DNA from: Pseudocercospora fijiensis CIRAD86
Taxonomy: Eukaryota > Ascomycota > Dothideomycetes > Mycosphaerellales > Mycosphaerellaceae
Reading direction: 5' to 3'
DNA length: 64,000 bases
Assembly: GCF_000340215.1 (NCBI RefSeq)
Contig: NW_006921534.1
Location: 2,329,248 to 2,393,247, forward strand
The notes beneath the pieces were generated by a model that made no database searches, was not told the DNA's origin, and saw only the letters and a list, made by a program, of their open reading frames with translations. Below are positions 44,780-55,911 of this stretch, one piece after another. The first letter of the stretch is position 1. Each line of letters starts with the position of its first letter. Both the position numbers and the translations under genes were made by a program.

Positions 44780-47400
44780 AAATGTAATCATCAGAGTCCC
44801 GCAGTCGTCAAGTGTATTACAGAGAGAATCGTAGAATATGGATCTACTGACGACTGATCATTGAGATGAAAGTGGATGTAGAATACAGCGTAGGCGTGAG
44901 TCGTAGAATCACACGCATTATTTGGACCGAGTTCATGGATGCCAATCGGCAGAATACTTGCCTGTTCTTCATCGCCCACCACTTCGCAACCGCTCATCCC
45001 GATTTCGGTAAAGAAAAAGCGATGCATCACGATGTCGAGATCATCACTGCCGCCGCGTGCTTCTCATCCGAGTTCTGAGTTCGGGTTCCGAAGCCTCCTC
45101 ACCATTGCGATAAGCTTCGAAGCCGGTTGATCGTGTCGACATGGCTAACACGTCGTTCACCGTAGCATCACATGCTTGAATGTGATGACGCTCATAATAA
45201 TATAACTTACCAGTGTCGTAGAATTTCGTGAGGGCAAGGAACTAGCACCTGAGACAATGACTATCCATGTCACAACGAGGCGACCGACACGTGCCTTCGC
45301 AGATTCGCAGATTCTACTTTCCGAGATGGCATTTTTCCACTGAAGGCTATTCTATCGGTCTGTCCCGGTTATCGAGCGAGCCGAAAAACCGTCTTCGTCG
45401 TATGTCCCTCACACCAGCGAAGATTCACCGGTCGAAGGAGGAGACAGTGCTTACACCCTCTGTCAAGCCGACTTGTAGCGTCCGCCGCCCGAGTGGTAGA
45501 TTGTAACTTAATACAGGCATAATCTGCTTCTCCCATTGGATAAAACAGCAGTCGCAGGGCTCGGAGGCCGTTCCACAGGGTATGACAATTCTTAAGATAC
45601 TTCACTTGCCGGCATGGCCATGGAGGATACCGACGAGCATCAGCCTTGGAACTGAGCGTCCCGTTCTCGCTACACTCTCATCAATAATAATAATGCGCTG
45701 TCTGACGCGTGTACGGGCAGGCTCTGGAATGAGGCTGTGCAGAGCAACGTGCGTGCTTCTGAGAAGAATGGTCTTCGCCAAGACGTATACGCGTGGCATA
45801 TGTACTGCGTTATGCTTGTTGCACCGCCTGCTGTATAACAAGGCTGATTCATGCATCATCATGCGATGAAAACCACGAATAGGAGCTGCACGAGAGAAGC
45901 TTTATTGCACGTGTGATAATCAGCATTTGGCAGCACCAACTTGCCCAATCATTGGGGTCTTTCAGTGCACACAGAATTGCTCGAGGGCATTGCCGACTGC
46001 GAAGAATCTGCGAGAAATCCACGAGAATCGAGCGCTCGCCTTGCCCAAACTCGCAATAATGCCTCGTATGCAAGCTTCGCCGAAATCGATCAACCATGGG
46101 TATGCTTCGTGCCTAATAATGAGAGGGCCATACCTCGAGCTCGAACTTCACGTGTCATTCAAGGACTCGAAACTTCCATGGATGCCCTAAAACCCATCCT
46201 TAATACCCGGCCTGCCTGATCTTGTACATATAGACTTCCGGCCATAAATATTGTCACAGCCTCACCTTGTCAAGACTAGGCACGGTAAACGGATCGGTCG
46301 GTGGCAAAGCTTGTCACAAGACAACGCTCATGACCAGGATTGCCGCAGAGAAGATTCGCAGAACTCAACGTTTGGAGATTGATGACAGGCCAAAGTCGAG
46401 ATCGTCTCACCCTAGAATAGCTCCGGTCAGGTGCAGGACTTGCGTCGGATAGTTCTACAATCATCAGGCTGTGAGATCCTATGTACGAACGAGCTTTTGC
46501 AGGAAAAAAGCTTTCCACCACTCCAGATCGCCCGAACGCATGAAGAGCCCTTACCTGGTTTTTACCTCCTTTCTCCGAAAATTGGTTTCTTGCATTTTGC
46601 CCCCCCCCCCCCCCCCCTCCTCTGACCGCAGCTCCTCACATGGTCTGGCAACCATCTTGTGTCCCCCGGATGCCAGAAGCTTCCGCATCACCCCTCGCAG
46701 ACAATGCCAGTGCAGCTCACGCCCGCGCACGTTTTCGACTAGGATGGTTAGCAGACTAGCAGACTAGTAGTTAGGTGGGGGCCGTGGGGCACAGAGAACC
46801 AGAATCATCAGCAGAAATGTACATGCCGAGCCTTGAGAGCCTCGAGGGGTTCTGACGCTTGATATTCAACCAAAGCCGCTACTTCCATTCCCGCGAATCA
46901 CTTCCCCGGCTTCGTTTCGAACGCTGCTCGGATACTTTCTCATACCACGTGGAGATTTCATGTATCCGAGCCGGTACATCTTGGTGAGACCGTGATGATG
47001 AGGATCTTCCAATGTCGGTATTGGACGCAGGAACGAAAGTGAATGTGTGCCTAAGTAGAAGGAAGTGTTTGGGAGTCCCCTCGTGATTTGCCGAAGACGT
47101 GAAGTACTCTTCGTCACGAGAGGTAGCTGTCCTTGTTCCACCTGAAGAATCCTAGTCATGAACTGTTCAGTGTGTATGCATCAATCAGCACTACTGTGTA
47201 TCCAAGAATGCTGCGCTCTGACCAATCCCATTCGTAGAAAGATTCGTGCCTCGTGCCCGGTCACCGGAGAGCGCGAGCTTCATATGTACAGTATCTTAAG
47301 ACTCGATACCGCCATGTCTATGCAATACTCCTAACGGCCATGAATCTAATACCGCATGCGTCGTAGGTCCGTGCAGGCGGTGTCGGTAAATAGGTGAAGC
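44780..47400. other. Gene-poor region, no supported gene
   Basis: About 2.6 kb with many overlapping short open frames on both strands (longest about 98 codons) and none recognisable. An 18-base poly-C run lies at 46600-46617. A weak minus-strand frame at 46866-47159 (97 codons) has no recognisable domain. Normal composition ends near 47400, where a mutated transposon begins. Confidence 0.5.
46600..46617 (+). repeat. Poly-C homopolymer, 18 bases
   Basis: Eighteen consecutive C. Such runs are rare in fungal DNA and can be assembly-sensitive. Confidence 0.95.
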
Positions 47401-47409
47401 TCCGGCCGA

Positions 47410-50400
47410 CTCTACCTCCGCTCGACGCGTTCTATTGTTTTAATCGTTATTTTCTATATCGCTGTCTATAGTTTAGTAATCGTTGTTGCTACTAATCTTG
47501 CTAGTATTCTTCGATATCGTTGCCTTACCTTACGACATACCTAACTCTTCCTCGAACCCGCTAGCGGAAGCTACCTAGGGCGATTTCGCGCTTTAGGAAG
47601 ACGACTTTACTAACGACGCGTCTAAAGGGGATAAAAACGACGATTCTAGTACGATTTCGAGCGATTCTTCCTACGAGACGCGTCCTCGTCGTAATGCGAA
47701 GTCCCGTATCTTAAAAATAGTCGGGGACTCGATATTCGCCGCCCTTCCTAACGTAGAAGACCTTAAATACTAGCGGTAGCGATATATCCTACGCGACGCG
47801 TCCGACTCGTTCGTATTATCGGCGAAAGCTTAGTATATACTAAAACTATATATCGACAACATCTAGGTTATTAATAAGGCGGTGTATTTTAAGCGCGATA
47901 GCACCGAAACTACGCGTTTTGCGTACCGTTTTCGAAAGAAGGAAGCGTAGAAGGCGAATACTTCGAATAGTCGCTATTTAAAGGAGATAGAGCGGAAGAT
48001 AGAGCCGGCGCGTAGATGCCCTATTACAATAAAGGTAGTTAGTATTTATAGCGAGAATAAGAAGACTAGTAAGGAAGAGGTAGTGTCCTATTGCATTTAA
48101 CGCGTTAGTCGCAAAGACTATTACGCTAACTATTAGCTAGATAACTTTAATAACTTTCGTCGTTACGGCGCGCTTCTAAGTGCTATAGGGTATAAGATAT
48201 GCTATAGTTATCGTCCTTCGGCGGTGTATCGCGCACTAAAGGCTAAGTACGACCTAGTCGCGTATTAGCGCTTTAAGGACGCTAGCGGTAGGTATTTACG
48301 CAAATAGGATGTTCTTAACTTAGGACGGTCTTTCCGCAAGGCGTATAAGGATAGCAAACTCGGCGGCGGACTGCTAGCCTAGCAAATATAGTAAAAGGAC
48401 TTGTTATAGTAGTTTAAAGAAAGTAAGTTAATATTTATATTATTATCTAGACTATAGAGGGTAGTTAGAATTGCGCTATACGGACCGTCGCGGCCGCGTA
48501 TCCGGACTCCGATTAACTAATAGATTAGGGCGGAAGTCTATCTAACTTATTAAATCGATAGAAATCGATAGAGGAAGATATTAGACTCGGTTGCCTACGA
48601 ATACTAGACTAAAAGCCTTAAATTTCGAAGAATCTAAGATTTTAAAGTTCTTCGCTTAAAAGCGGAAGCGCCGCAAAGCCTTAGCTTCGAGCTAATTAAG
48701 AATTTTAGAAGCTACGGCAACACCTCGGTCTAGCTTCTAGCGCGCCTCGGCAAGCCCGAACCCTAAACTTTAGATTCCGCGGGATTCTCTTTGTTTTAAT
48801 TCTTGTTTTCTATTATAACAATTACTAATTCAACGCGTTAGCTAGTCGGAAATGCGAGATAGTATTAGTAAAGCGTCAAATCGATAGCGAAATAGCCTAT
48901 AGCATCGTATTTACTATATAGAACGGCCTAGATCTGCTCCGCTAGCACTAAACGATCGCCTTTATAGACGCGACTTATAAGACTAACAGTCTTAGTTAGT
49001 ACCTTTATACGATCTGTATTAAGGATAAATATAGTATAACACGAGCGGTAGCTTATATGCTTACTCCGACTAACGACGGTAATATTATCGCTACTTTTCT
49101 TCGCATAATACATTACTAGAGTAGCTAGAAACCTATCTAGTTTATTACTAACGACTCGGCGGCCGAACGACGCGCTATTGTAATAGCGTTTCCTAGCACG
49201 AAACACCTTCTTTGCTACGTCTACGTACAGCGTACTATCGACCGTTACTTTAGTAGCAAAACCTACTCTAAGACGCGTAAACATATTAAAGCCGCGGTTA
49301 TCTATCGTCGGTCGCTCGAAGGCGTAAAAGAGTTACTTTAAGCCGCTATTTCGAGCCTACCTCGCGATGCCGATTATAAGAAGAATAAGCGCTATTTAGA
49401 AGTAGATATAGGTAAGGACATCGCTTTATAGGCAAATTACTATTGTATAACGAATACACCTGCTATTATAGAGCAGAATACAATAACTAACGTTAACGAG
49501 AACTTCTATAGTTGCCTTAAAATAGATAGCAAGTCGCCTATAGCGGCGGATTATTTACTACTTAGTATAGCAATAAAGGTCTTTAAGGCTTCTACGGCGT
49601 AAGAACTACGCTCTTACCTCGTCGAGCGCCGGTAGTTAGTTAATATATATCTACTCGCTCGCGGCGACGACGATAAGCTTAGAACCTACCTTCCTCGCCT
49701 ACTATAGCCTATATAATAGAAAGTTAGCGCTTAGATTAATCGCGCGAATAACGCTACGGTATTCTACGACCTAGTCGCTCTTACTAAGAGTAACGAGTCT
49801 ACCGGTTAGCTAACCTGCAACTATCGGTTCTTCCGTAGGTAGCGCGTTCTATATTCCTGCCTCTAGATATACTATATTCGACTCGAGCGTACTATAATTA
49901 AAGAGCGCTACTAGCACTACTAGATTGCTATATTTAAAGGCCGCGCGCTCGAGGTTTATAAGACAGGCGGCGCGCGACAATAAGAGCGTACTTAAGTTAA
50001 CGCGCTAGTCTTAATTGTTGCTAATAATAGATACCGCCTCGAGATCCGTAAGATAATAGCTAACTACTACGAGATAATATTTAAACTCGAGCGGAAGTGC
50101 GACGATAAAGGCCTTAACGACAACGATATTAAACGCGCTACTATTATATAAGAAGCCGTCCGTATCTTCTACGAGGCCGGCAACGATATAAGGCGCTAGT
50201 TTACCGAGTTATTTATCGCCGCTTTTAACGAGTAACGACCTAACCGTAAAGTTACGCTTTCTAAGAAGCTAGCGCTATTATAGAAGCTACTTGCCGACAA
50301 TGTAATATCGCAATATTATTACCCTCTTAATCTACCGCCGGTAGACGCGATATAGAGTAAGAACAAGAGCCGGAAGCATAAGAGGGCTAAGAAAGAGGCG

Positions 50401-50830
50401 GAACTGTTATATATACTATTAGGAATACTATAGGCGACAAATACGCGTATATTTAGTCCTAAGCCTATACTAGCGGTTCTAGTTAGTACTAACGCGTGTT
50501 CCGCGGTTACTACCGCGGAGGTAACTTATAGTCCTTATATACTAATAGCGACTCTATTAGCGCCGTATACTACATTTCTACCGTTAAATAGGTAGCAGAA
50601 TAAGCCTTAGAGCGCGATATAGGTCTATAATAGTATGCCTTATATACCGCCGCCCTTAAATATATATTACCGCTATTAAAATAGTAATAATCGTTAACTA
50701 TACCTCGAATTTCGCTATACCGCTGTTTTGCTAATAAACTTTAGCTTTATTTTTAGTAACATATATAGTATCTATTAGTAGAGATGCGGGGTCGTTAAAA
50801 TCTATTAAAGTAGTGCGAAATCTATTAGAT
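47410..50830 (+). mobile_element. RIP-degraded MULE (Mutator-like) DNA transposon 2
   Basis: Plus-strand reading with TAG as nearly every stop. The first part (about 47530-48780) encodes a charged N-terminal region (ESSYETRPRR-like, then RDASDSFV and many K/R). The transposase core follows with the MULE signature DATYKTN at 48967-48987, then a hydrophobic strand, FITNDSAAERRAI with a second acidic catalytic position, FPSTKHLLCYVYVQRTIDR, and a long basic helical tail to about 50700. CpG-rich segments survive, so the decay is CpA-directed. I did not find matching terminal inverted repeats or a target duplication, so the limits are approximate. Confidence 0.75.
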
Positions 50831-50886
50831 TGCGACTGTACGACCTCTTATTCTCGATGTTTAGTATGCTAGCGGGAATCGCACTA

Positions 50887-50913
50887 TACTACTACTACTA
50901 CTACTACTACTAC
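50887..50913 (+). repeat. (TAC)9 microsatellite
   Basis: Nine uninterrupted TAC units just before normal DNA resumes ahead of CHK1. Confidence 0.95.
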
Positions 50914-51123
50914 CCTTACCGTCGACCTAGCAACCGCGACGCGCGGCGACGACGAGATCACGTTCTCTACGGTCACGCGTACCACGGAGCGGACGACCAC
51001 ATCTCACCGAGTCCGTTGCGGCAGGCTAGCGGTATGTGGGTCTAGCCCAGCCTGCACCGTGCATGCGGTATTAGATTTGGGGCCCTCCTGACGCGTGTCT
51101 TCCCGATCCGGCGCCGCGCCCTA

Positions 51124-52931
51124 TTACTGCTGCCCAGCACCAACAATGCCATCCTTACATAAAACTGCAACCTGCTTGAACAGTCTTCTCCACTCTAAAG
51201 GATCTCCCTTGGCTTTAATAAATCTCACCTCGAGCACCTCTACTCCGCCAGTCCCCGTGGCAGCATTCCCTTGTAGACGAATCTTCTCGACGAGCACATT
51301 GCCTTGCAAAAGCTGATGCCTAGCGTCCAGAGTCTTAATTCGTATCGGGACAGTCTGCTCACGGCCGTCTAAAGCCGCCTGACTAGGTGGTACAGCGGGG
51401 ATATTGAGCCTATGCAGCGCAGACATAAGCATCGGAAGTAGCTGTCCGAACGTGAGCAGAGACATGAACCGCGCTAAGGAGTGCGCTGGCACGATGTGGT
51501 TGAATTGCCGTGCTACTTGGGTTAGTGTCAATGGCACGGAAGGCGTGGCGGAGAACTGCGACATGGATGGATCTTCGGAGAAAAGATCCTGTATATCGAC
51601 GCCTGCGTTTCTCGCACTCGTCGTTGCGGCTGCTGCAGTTTGGTCGTGGATAGTCAGGGGCTGAGATGCTGAAATTCCTGCAGCTCCTAGCCGTGGTGGT
51701 GCTTCCCAGTCGAAGGGAACATCCGCGATAGGTGTTTCGGGCTGCGTAGATGCGAAATGGCCGGGCTGCACGCCGTCGATGTCCATAGCATCGCCCTGTG
51801 ACTGTCTCCGACGCCTCCCTCGCTGTGAAGCTTGTACAGGCGCAGCAAAGTCGATGTGCAGAGACTCGAGCATCTGCGTCGCAAGTGCTACCGGATTGGC
51901 TGCTCGCCCCTTGTGGTTGATGTGTTCATTCGGTCTTGTGTACCATGGGTGCTTTTTGGCAGTGTCGAGTGTGAAGCGATCTTTAGGATCTGTGTTGAGC
52001 ATGCCGCGCACAAGGCTGAGCGATTCTGCAGGTACGTTCTGCCAGAGCTCATCGCTTGGCCTGCCCTTCGAGGTGACGTAGTCGTGATATTCATAGCTCT
52101 CCTCCATGACAGGTGAGTCCCATGGAGTGTTACCGATGAGCAACACGAACAGCACGATCGCGCACGACCAGACATCCGCGATCTCTGGATCGTAGCCTAC
52201 CTTGTCTTCGCCATTCTTGCGCTTCTGGTTCGTGTTGCCGACTGCAATGATCTCAGGCGCGATGTATGGTGGACTGCCACAGACCATGCCACATACCTTC
52301 CTGTTGCCGGTTTTGGGCTCGAGGAATTGTGTAGCCAAGCCGAAGTCTGCGAGTTTCAAATCCCCTTCTGCGCTCAATAGCATATTCTCTGGCTTGATGT
52401 CTCGATGCGCCACGCCCTTTCCATGACACCAGCTAATCGCGCTCACGAGCTGTGTGAAGTAGAAGTGTGCGACATCCTCTCCCACTCCTTCGTCCGCCTC
52501 AATCTTGTCGAACAGATCCCCACCTTCGGCCAGCTCGAGTGCCAGCCACACCCACCGCTCATCTTCGCCATGGTGAATGTATTTGATGATGTTATGATGA
52601 GGCGAGACGTTTTTGTGGAGTGACAGCTCGATCTGGAGCTGTTTGGGTCGTAATCGTCCGGCTTTGAAGGCGTGGTCTTTGTTGATGAACTTGACTGCGA
52701 TGACAGGTCCTGATTTGTGTTGAGGTATTGCTTTTCGTATCCTACGCAGTTTAGCGGCCACATACAAGATCTATACCACTCGGGACACCTACGAAGCATA
52801 TGCGCCGCACCCAATGGTCTTGGAAACCACGCGGAATGGTAGGTTGGTGGGAAGAGGCGCAACTTGCGACTGATGAGGTCAGTGCCAGAACTTGTGCTTC
52901 ACATTTTACTCACTCCTGGTGGGCCACCCAT
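51124..52931 (-). CDS. CHK1: Checkpoint serine/threonine kinase Chk1
   Basis: complement(join(51124..52741,52793..52869,52914..52931)), 570 aa. Exon 1 has 18 nt (MGGPPG). Introns of 44 bp (GTGAGT, CTGAC branch) and 51 bp (GTAGGT...GTAG) join in frame. Chk1 is the effector kinase of the ATR/Mec1 DNA-damage checkpoint. Kinase marks: glycine loop GCGAYASI (26-33, first Gly position degenerate), K49 in AVKFI, E70, catalytic HRDIKPEN (144-151), DFG (164-166), APE (193-195). LFDKIEADEGVGEDVAHFYFTQL is Chk1-specific. After about residue 300 there is a linker, then a C-terminal regulatory region with the KA1-like fold (IKTLDARHQLLQGNVLVEKI). Its stop lies close to a decayed transposon. Confidence 0.93.
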
Positions 52932-53543
52932 GGCTGAGACAACTCCAAAACGCCGCCAAATGCAATGCAATGCAATCGTAGGAAAATGGACAGGAGAAAG
53001 ACGGAGTCGAGGATGTCAACACAGGAAACGCGGCAGGCTGCAAGTAGAATAATCTACGCGAACGCAAACGCGCCGGGTAAACACAGCTGACTCGGGAGGA
53101 GCCACAGCTGCCTACCTAGCAACGAATAATATTCAAATATTGGAAGGTATATCGAATGATGAGCGAGCGCGTTTCGCAGGTTCTTCAATTGGCGGGTTCA
53201 CTGTCTAACGTGGTACTGTACAAGCTCCTCTATGCAGAGGAGTACCGAGTCGATTGTCGTGGCAGTGTCTCAGTCCACATGCTTGCCCATGCTTTCCATC
53301 TCTACTGCATCGTTTGGTATCCAAACTGCGCAGAGATCCAAGGCCCGAAACACGGAGCCTGCTTCAGGATTACCTTCCAGTACCTGTAAACTTCAGTGCA
53401 GCCAGCAAGGTTGATTAGAATGCTTTGTAGGTTATGACTTCGCCGCACCCAAAAGAACAGGAATAAACAAGAAAACGCCAACGCAATGCGTGTGACTCCA
53501 TGATCAACGCTTCGCTTCGCTTCGATCCCCCAACGCCAGACGC

Positions 53544-53585
<42 letters not shown>

Positions 53586-53727
53586 ACACTCCAAAGCAGT
53601 AAACCAAGTCCCATGCAAAGGGTATCGGGACGAAAGCCTTTCTTTTAGACGCCAGTATTGCACAGATTTGCAAAACGTGGTAGGTCTTGGTCAAACCGGA
53701 AGGTATCAGCTGGTTCGGCTTCAATTT
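52932..53727. other. Intergenic region, CHK1 promoter and flbA 3' end
   Basis: About 800 bp. The CHK1 promoter lies on the right of its ATG at 52931. A (GCTT)n microsatellite is at about 53547-53585, and (AATG)-like CAATGCAATGCAAT occurs near 52960. No gene is supported. Confidence 0.5.
53547..53585 (+). repeat. (GCTT)n microsatellite
   Basis: About nine to ten tetranucleotide units, TGCT/GCTT phase, in the non-coding gap between flbA and CHK1. Confidence 0.9.
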
Positions 53728-55911
53728 CTAGCTGATCGACGTTGCCGCAAGCATGCTTTCTAGATTCCGCTCTCGCAGAATTGAAGCATACTTGGGTTCC
53801 CTCGAAAATTTGGGCACAGAATCCTGTTGGCGAGTCAGTAAATCGTTCGTGTCACGCAAGTTGCGTCAAATCAAACTCACGCTAGCCATCAGCTTGAAGA
53901 CGCTGTTTTGCGCTTGGTCGAACAGGACGGCCACCTCGTCTAGGCTCTGGATCATCTGCTCATCCTCGCCAACAGCACGGGTCATGCGGCCGGCAAGTGC
54001 ATTTCGAAGGTTGTGATCGATGTTCAGCTCGCATGGAGAGCCAGGAGCAAGGAAGGCGTTGTAAAGACTGTACGCCGAGGCGAGGGTTTCCCTGATCACA
54101 TCCGGCCGTGGAGGTGAGGAGCCGCGCTTGGCCCGCTGGTGCTCATCCAGGAACGCTTTCACCTCAACGTAGAAGGCCAAGTTCTCCTCGCAGTGTGTTT
54201 CTCGAAGGTACTCCCTGAACAAGAGCCGTAGTGCTGGGTCGCGTAGAATGATCGTCATACGGTTCGTATTGGAGTCACGAACAGCCCCTTGTGGTGCCCT
54301 TTGTGACACCGTCGCCTCCCCGTTGACAGTGCCGTTAGGACTTGTGATCCATCCTGCAACGCGCATCCCTTTTTGTGTAACCGCGTAGAGTTGCGTCCTC
54401 GATGCTGCGAACCGTGGAGCAGCCCCAGTTGAACTAGCGTGTCCGTGTCGTTCGTCTCCCACAGGCTCGATGAACCCACTTCGGATGAACAGGTTCGCAA
54501 GGTCGAAGACTTCGCGTTTAGCAACTGTTGTAGAACAGTCCATGAGCCAATCGAATGCTGCTTTCCCGGTGAAGACGTAGGGTGCATCTTTGTCCGCTCG
54601 TCGCGAACGTTGCATCTTCACTCCCACAAGTCCGGTAGCGTAGTCGTTCATGGAGTCAGAATCAGATGCGGTGGAGGTGGATTTGAGGTTTGGTCCGGTG
54701 TCACCAGCAAATCGTCGGAAGATTACGTCGATCGTTGCTTGATCGTGGCTGATGGCATCAGTCTCCGGATCCCGCTCCAAAATGACCAATTGCATGATAT
54801 TCCTCGGTGAGTCCAATAACTCGTTGACGTGGCGCTGGTGGATGCCGTTTCTCTGACAGAATCGCGCCAGAATATGCATGCCTTTGGGGGTAAGCTGCCA
54901 GACCGAACTCCTCGAGCTGAAGTCTGTTCTACCGTCCACAGACTCGATGAAGCGTGCCTCCAACATGCGCCCAAGGGTGTTGCGTGCCATTTCCCTTGCC
55001 ATAGAGAAGGTCGTTGTGGTCGTTGTGGTCACTATTCTGGACGTGTCTCTTGGATCTGGCATGCGGTTGGATTGTGAAAATTTCAGTGAACCAAGGTTCG
55101 TTATCGCTTCTTCCGTCGTGAAAGTGTGTTCATATCTCGAGAATCGTACTCGATGGGCCGTAAGTGGCAGGCTGACCATGAGCGTCGCGAATAGATCCTT
55201 GAAATCCTGCAAGCGACGTGGTAAGTAAGGTAGTCGACTTTGGACACTGCTAGGCATTTTACGAGAAAGTGTATCTCTATGCGCCATAATGGATTGATGT
55301 CTGTGACTGGACTCGCTCTGGGGTGGGCAACAAAAATTCTTACACATAGGCCATCTCCGAAACATTTGTGAATGAGTAGGCAAACAACGAGGAGAACAAA
55401 GCAAACGTACCCTTGTGTAAGGCCGATCATCGTCCGTCATGCGGAGCAGCTTTGACGATGTTTGATGCATCATGCGTGGACTCCTGCGAAGTAATCTCTC
55501 GTAAGATTCCGTGTCGTGTTCCTGGTCGAACCCCCTTTCGTTGTCAAGCCAAGTCGCGGCGTCTTCACGAGGCGGTCGGTCGTCGAGAGGCTTATGATCA
55601 GACTTGGAGTCTTCTGTGAGAGCAGTCTCAGACGAAGCGCTGGACCGCGTCGAGGCGCCCGAGCGCTTGTCTTGAGAACCGACGTCCGAAGGCGAGACAG
55701 GCACTCTCGGCAGTGTCTCGCCTTGAGAAGGAGCTACGTTTGCCGTGTGCACAATCCCACGATACGCTGCACGGCCAAAGGACGCCAGACGGGAGTGTGC
55801 CTTCGACTTGGGAGGGTGGGTCGCGACCGCGGGTTTCTGTCTGGAATCCACCTTGTCGTCGTCGTCGTCGAATGCTCGTGGGTGGTGGAATGGGGGCAGG
55901 CAGCACCGCAA
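53728..55911 (-). CDS. flbA: DEP-RGS regulator of G-protein signalling, FlbA type (5' end unresolved)
   Basis: complement(join(53728..53823,53881..55206,55411..>55911)), at least 640 aa. FlbA-type RGS proteins speed GTP hydrolysis by a Galpha subunit and so restrain vegetative growth and permit conidiation. Order: Ser/Thr-rich N-terminus with an Asp run, DRPYTR joined by splicing to DFKDLFATLMVSLPL, first DEP domain (FTTEEAITNLGSLKFSQSNRM), second DEP (FTGKAAFDWLMDCSTTVAKREVFDLANLFIRSGFIEPV), then RGS (LRLLFREYLRETHCEENLAFYVEVKAF to the C-terminus). The intron at 55207-55410 is 204 bp, free of stops and a multiple of three. The last exon (32 codons) follows a 57-bp intron. The 5' coding start is not visible: the frame meets a stop upstream with no ATG, so another exon must exist. 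Confidence 0.85.
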
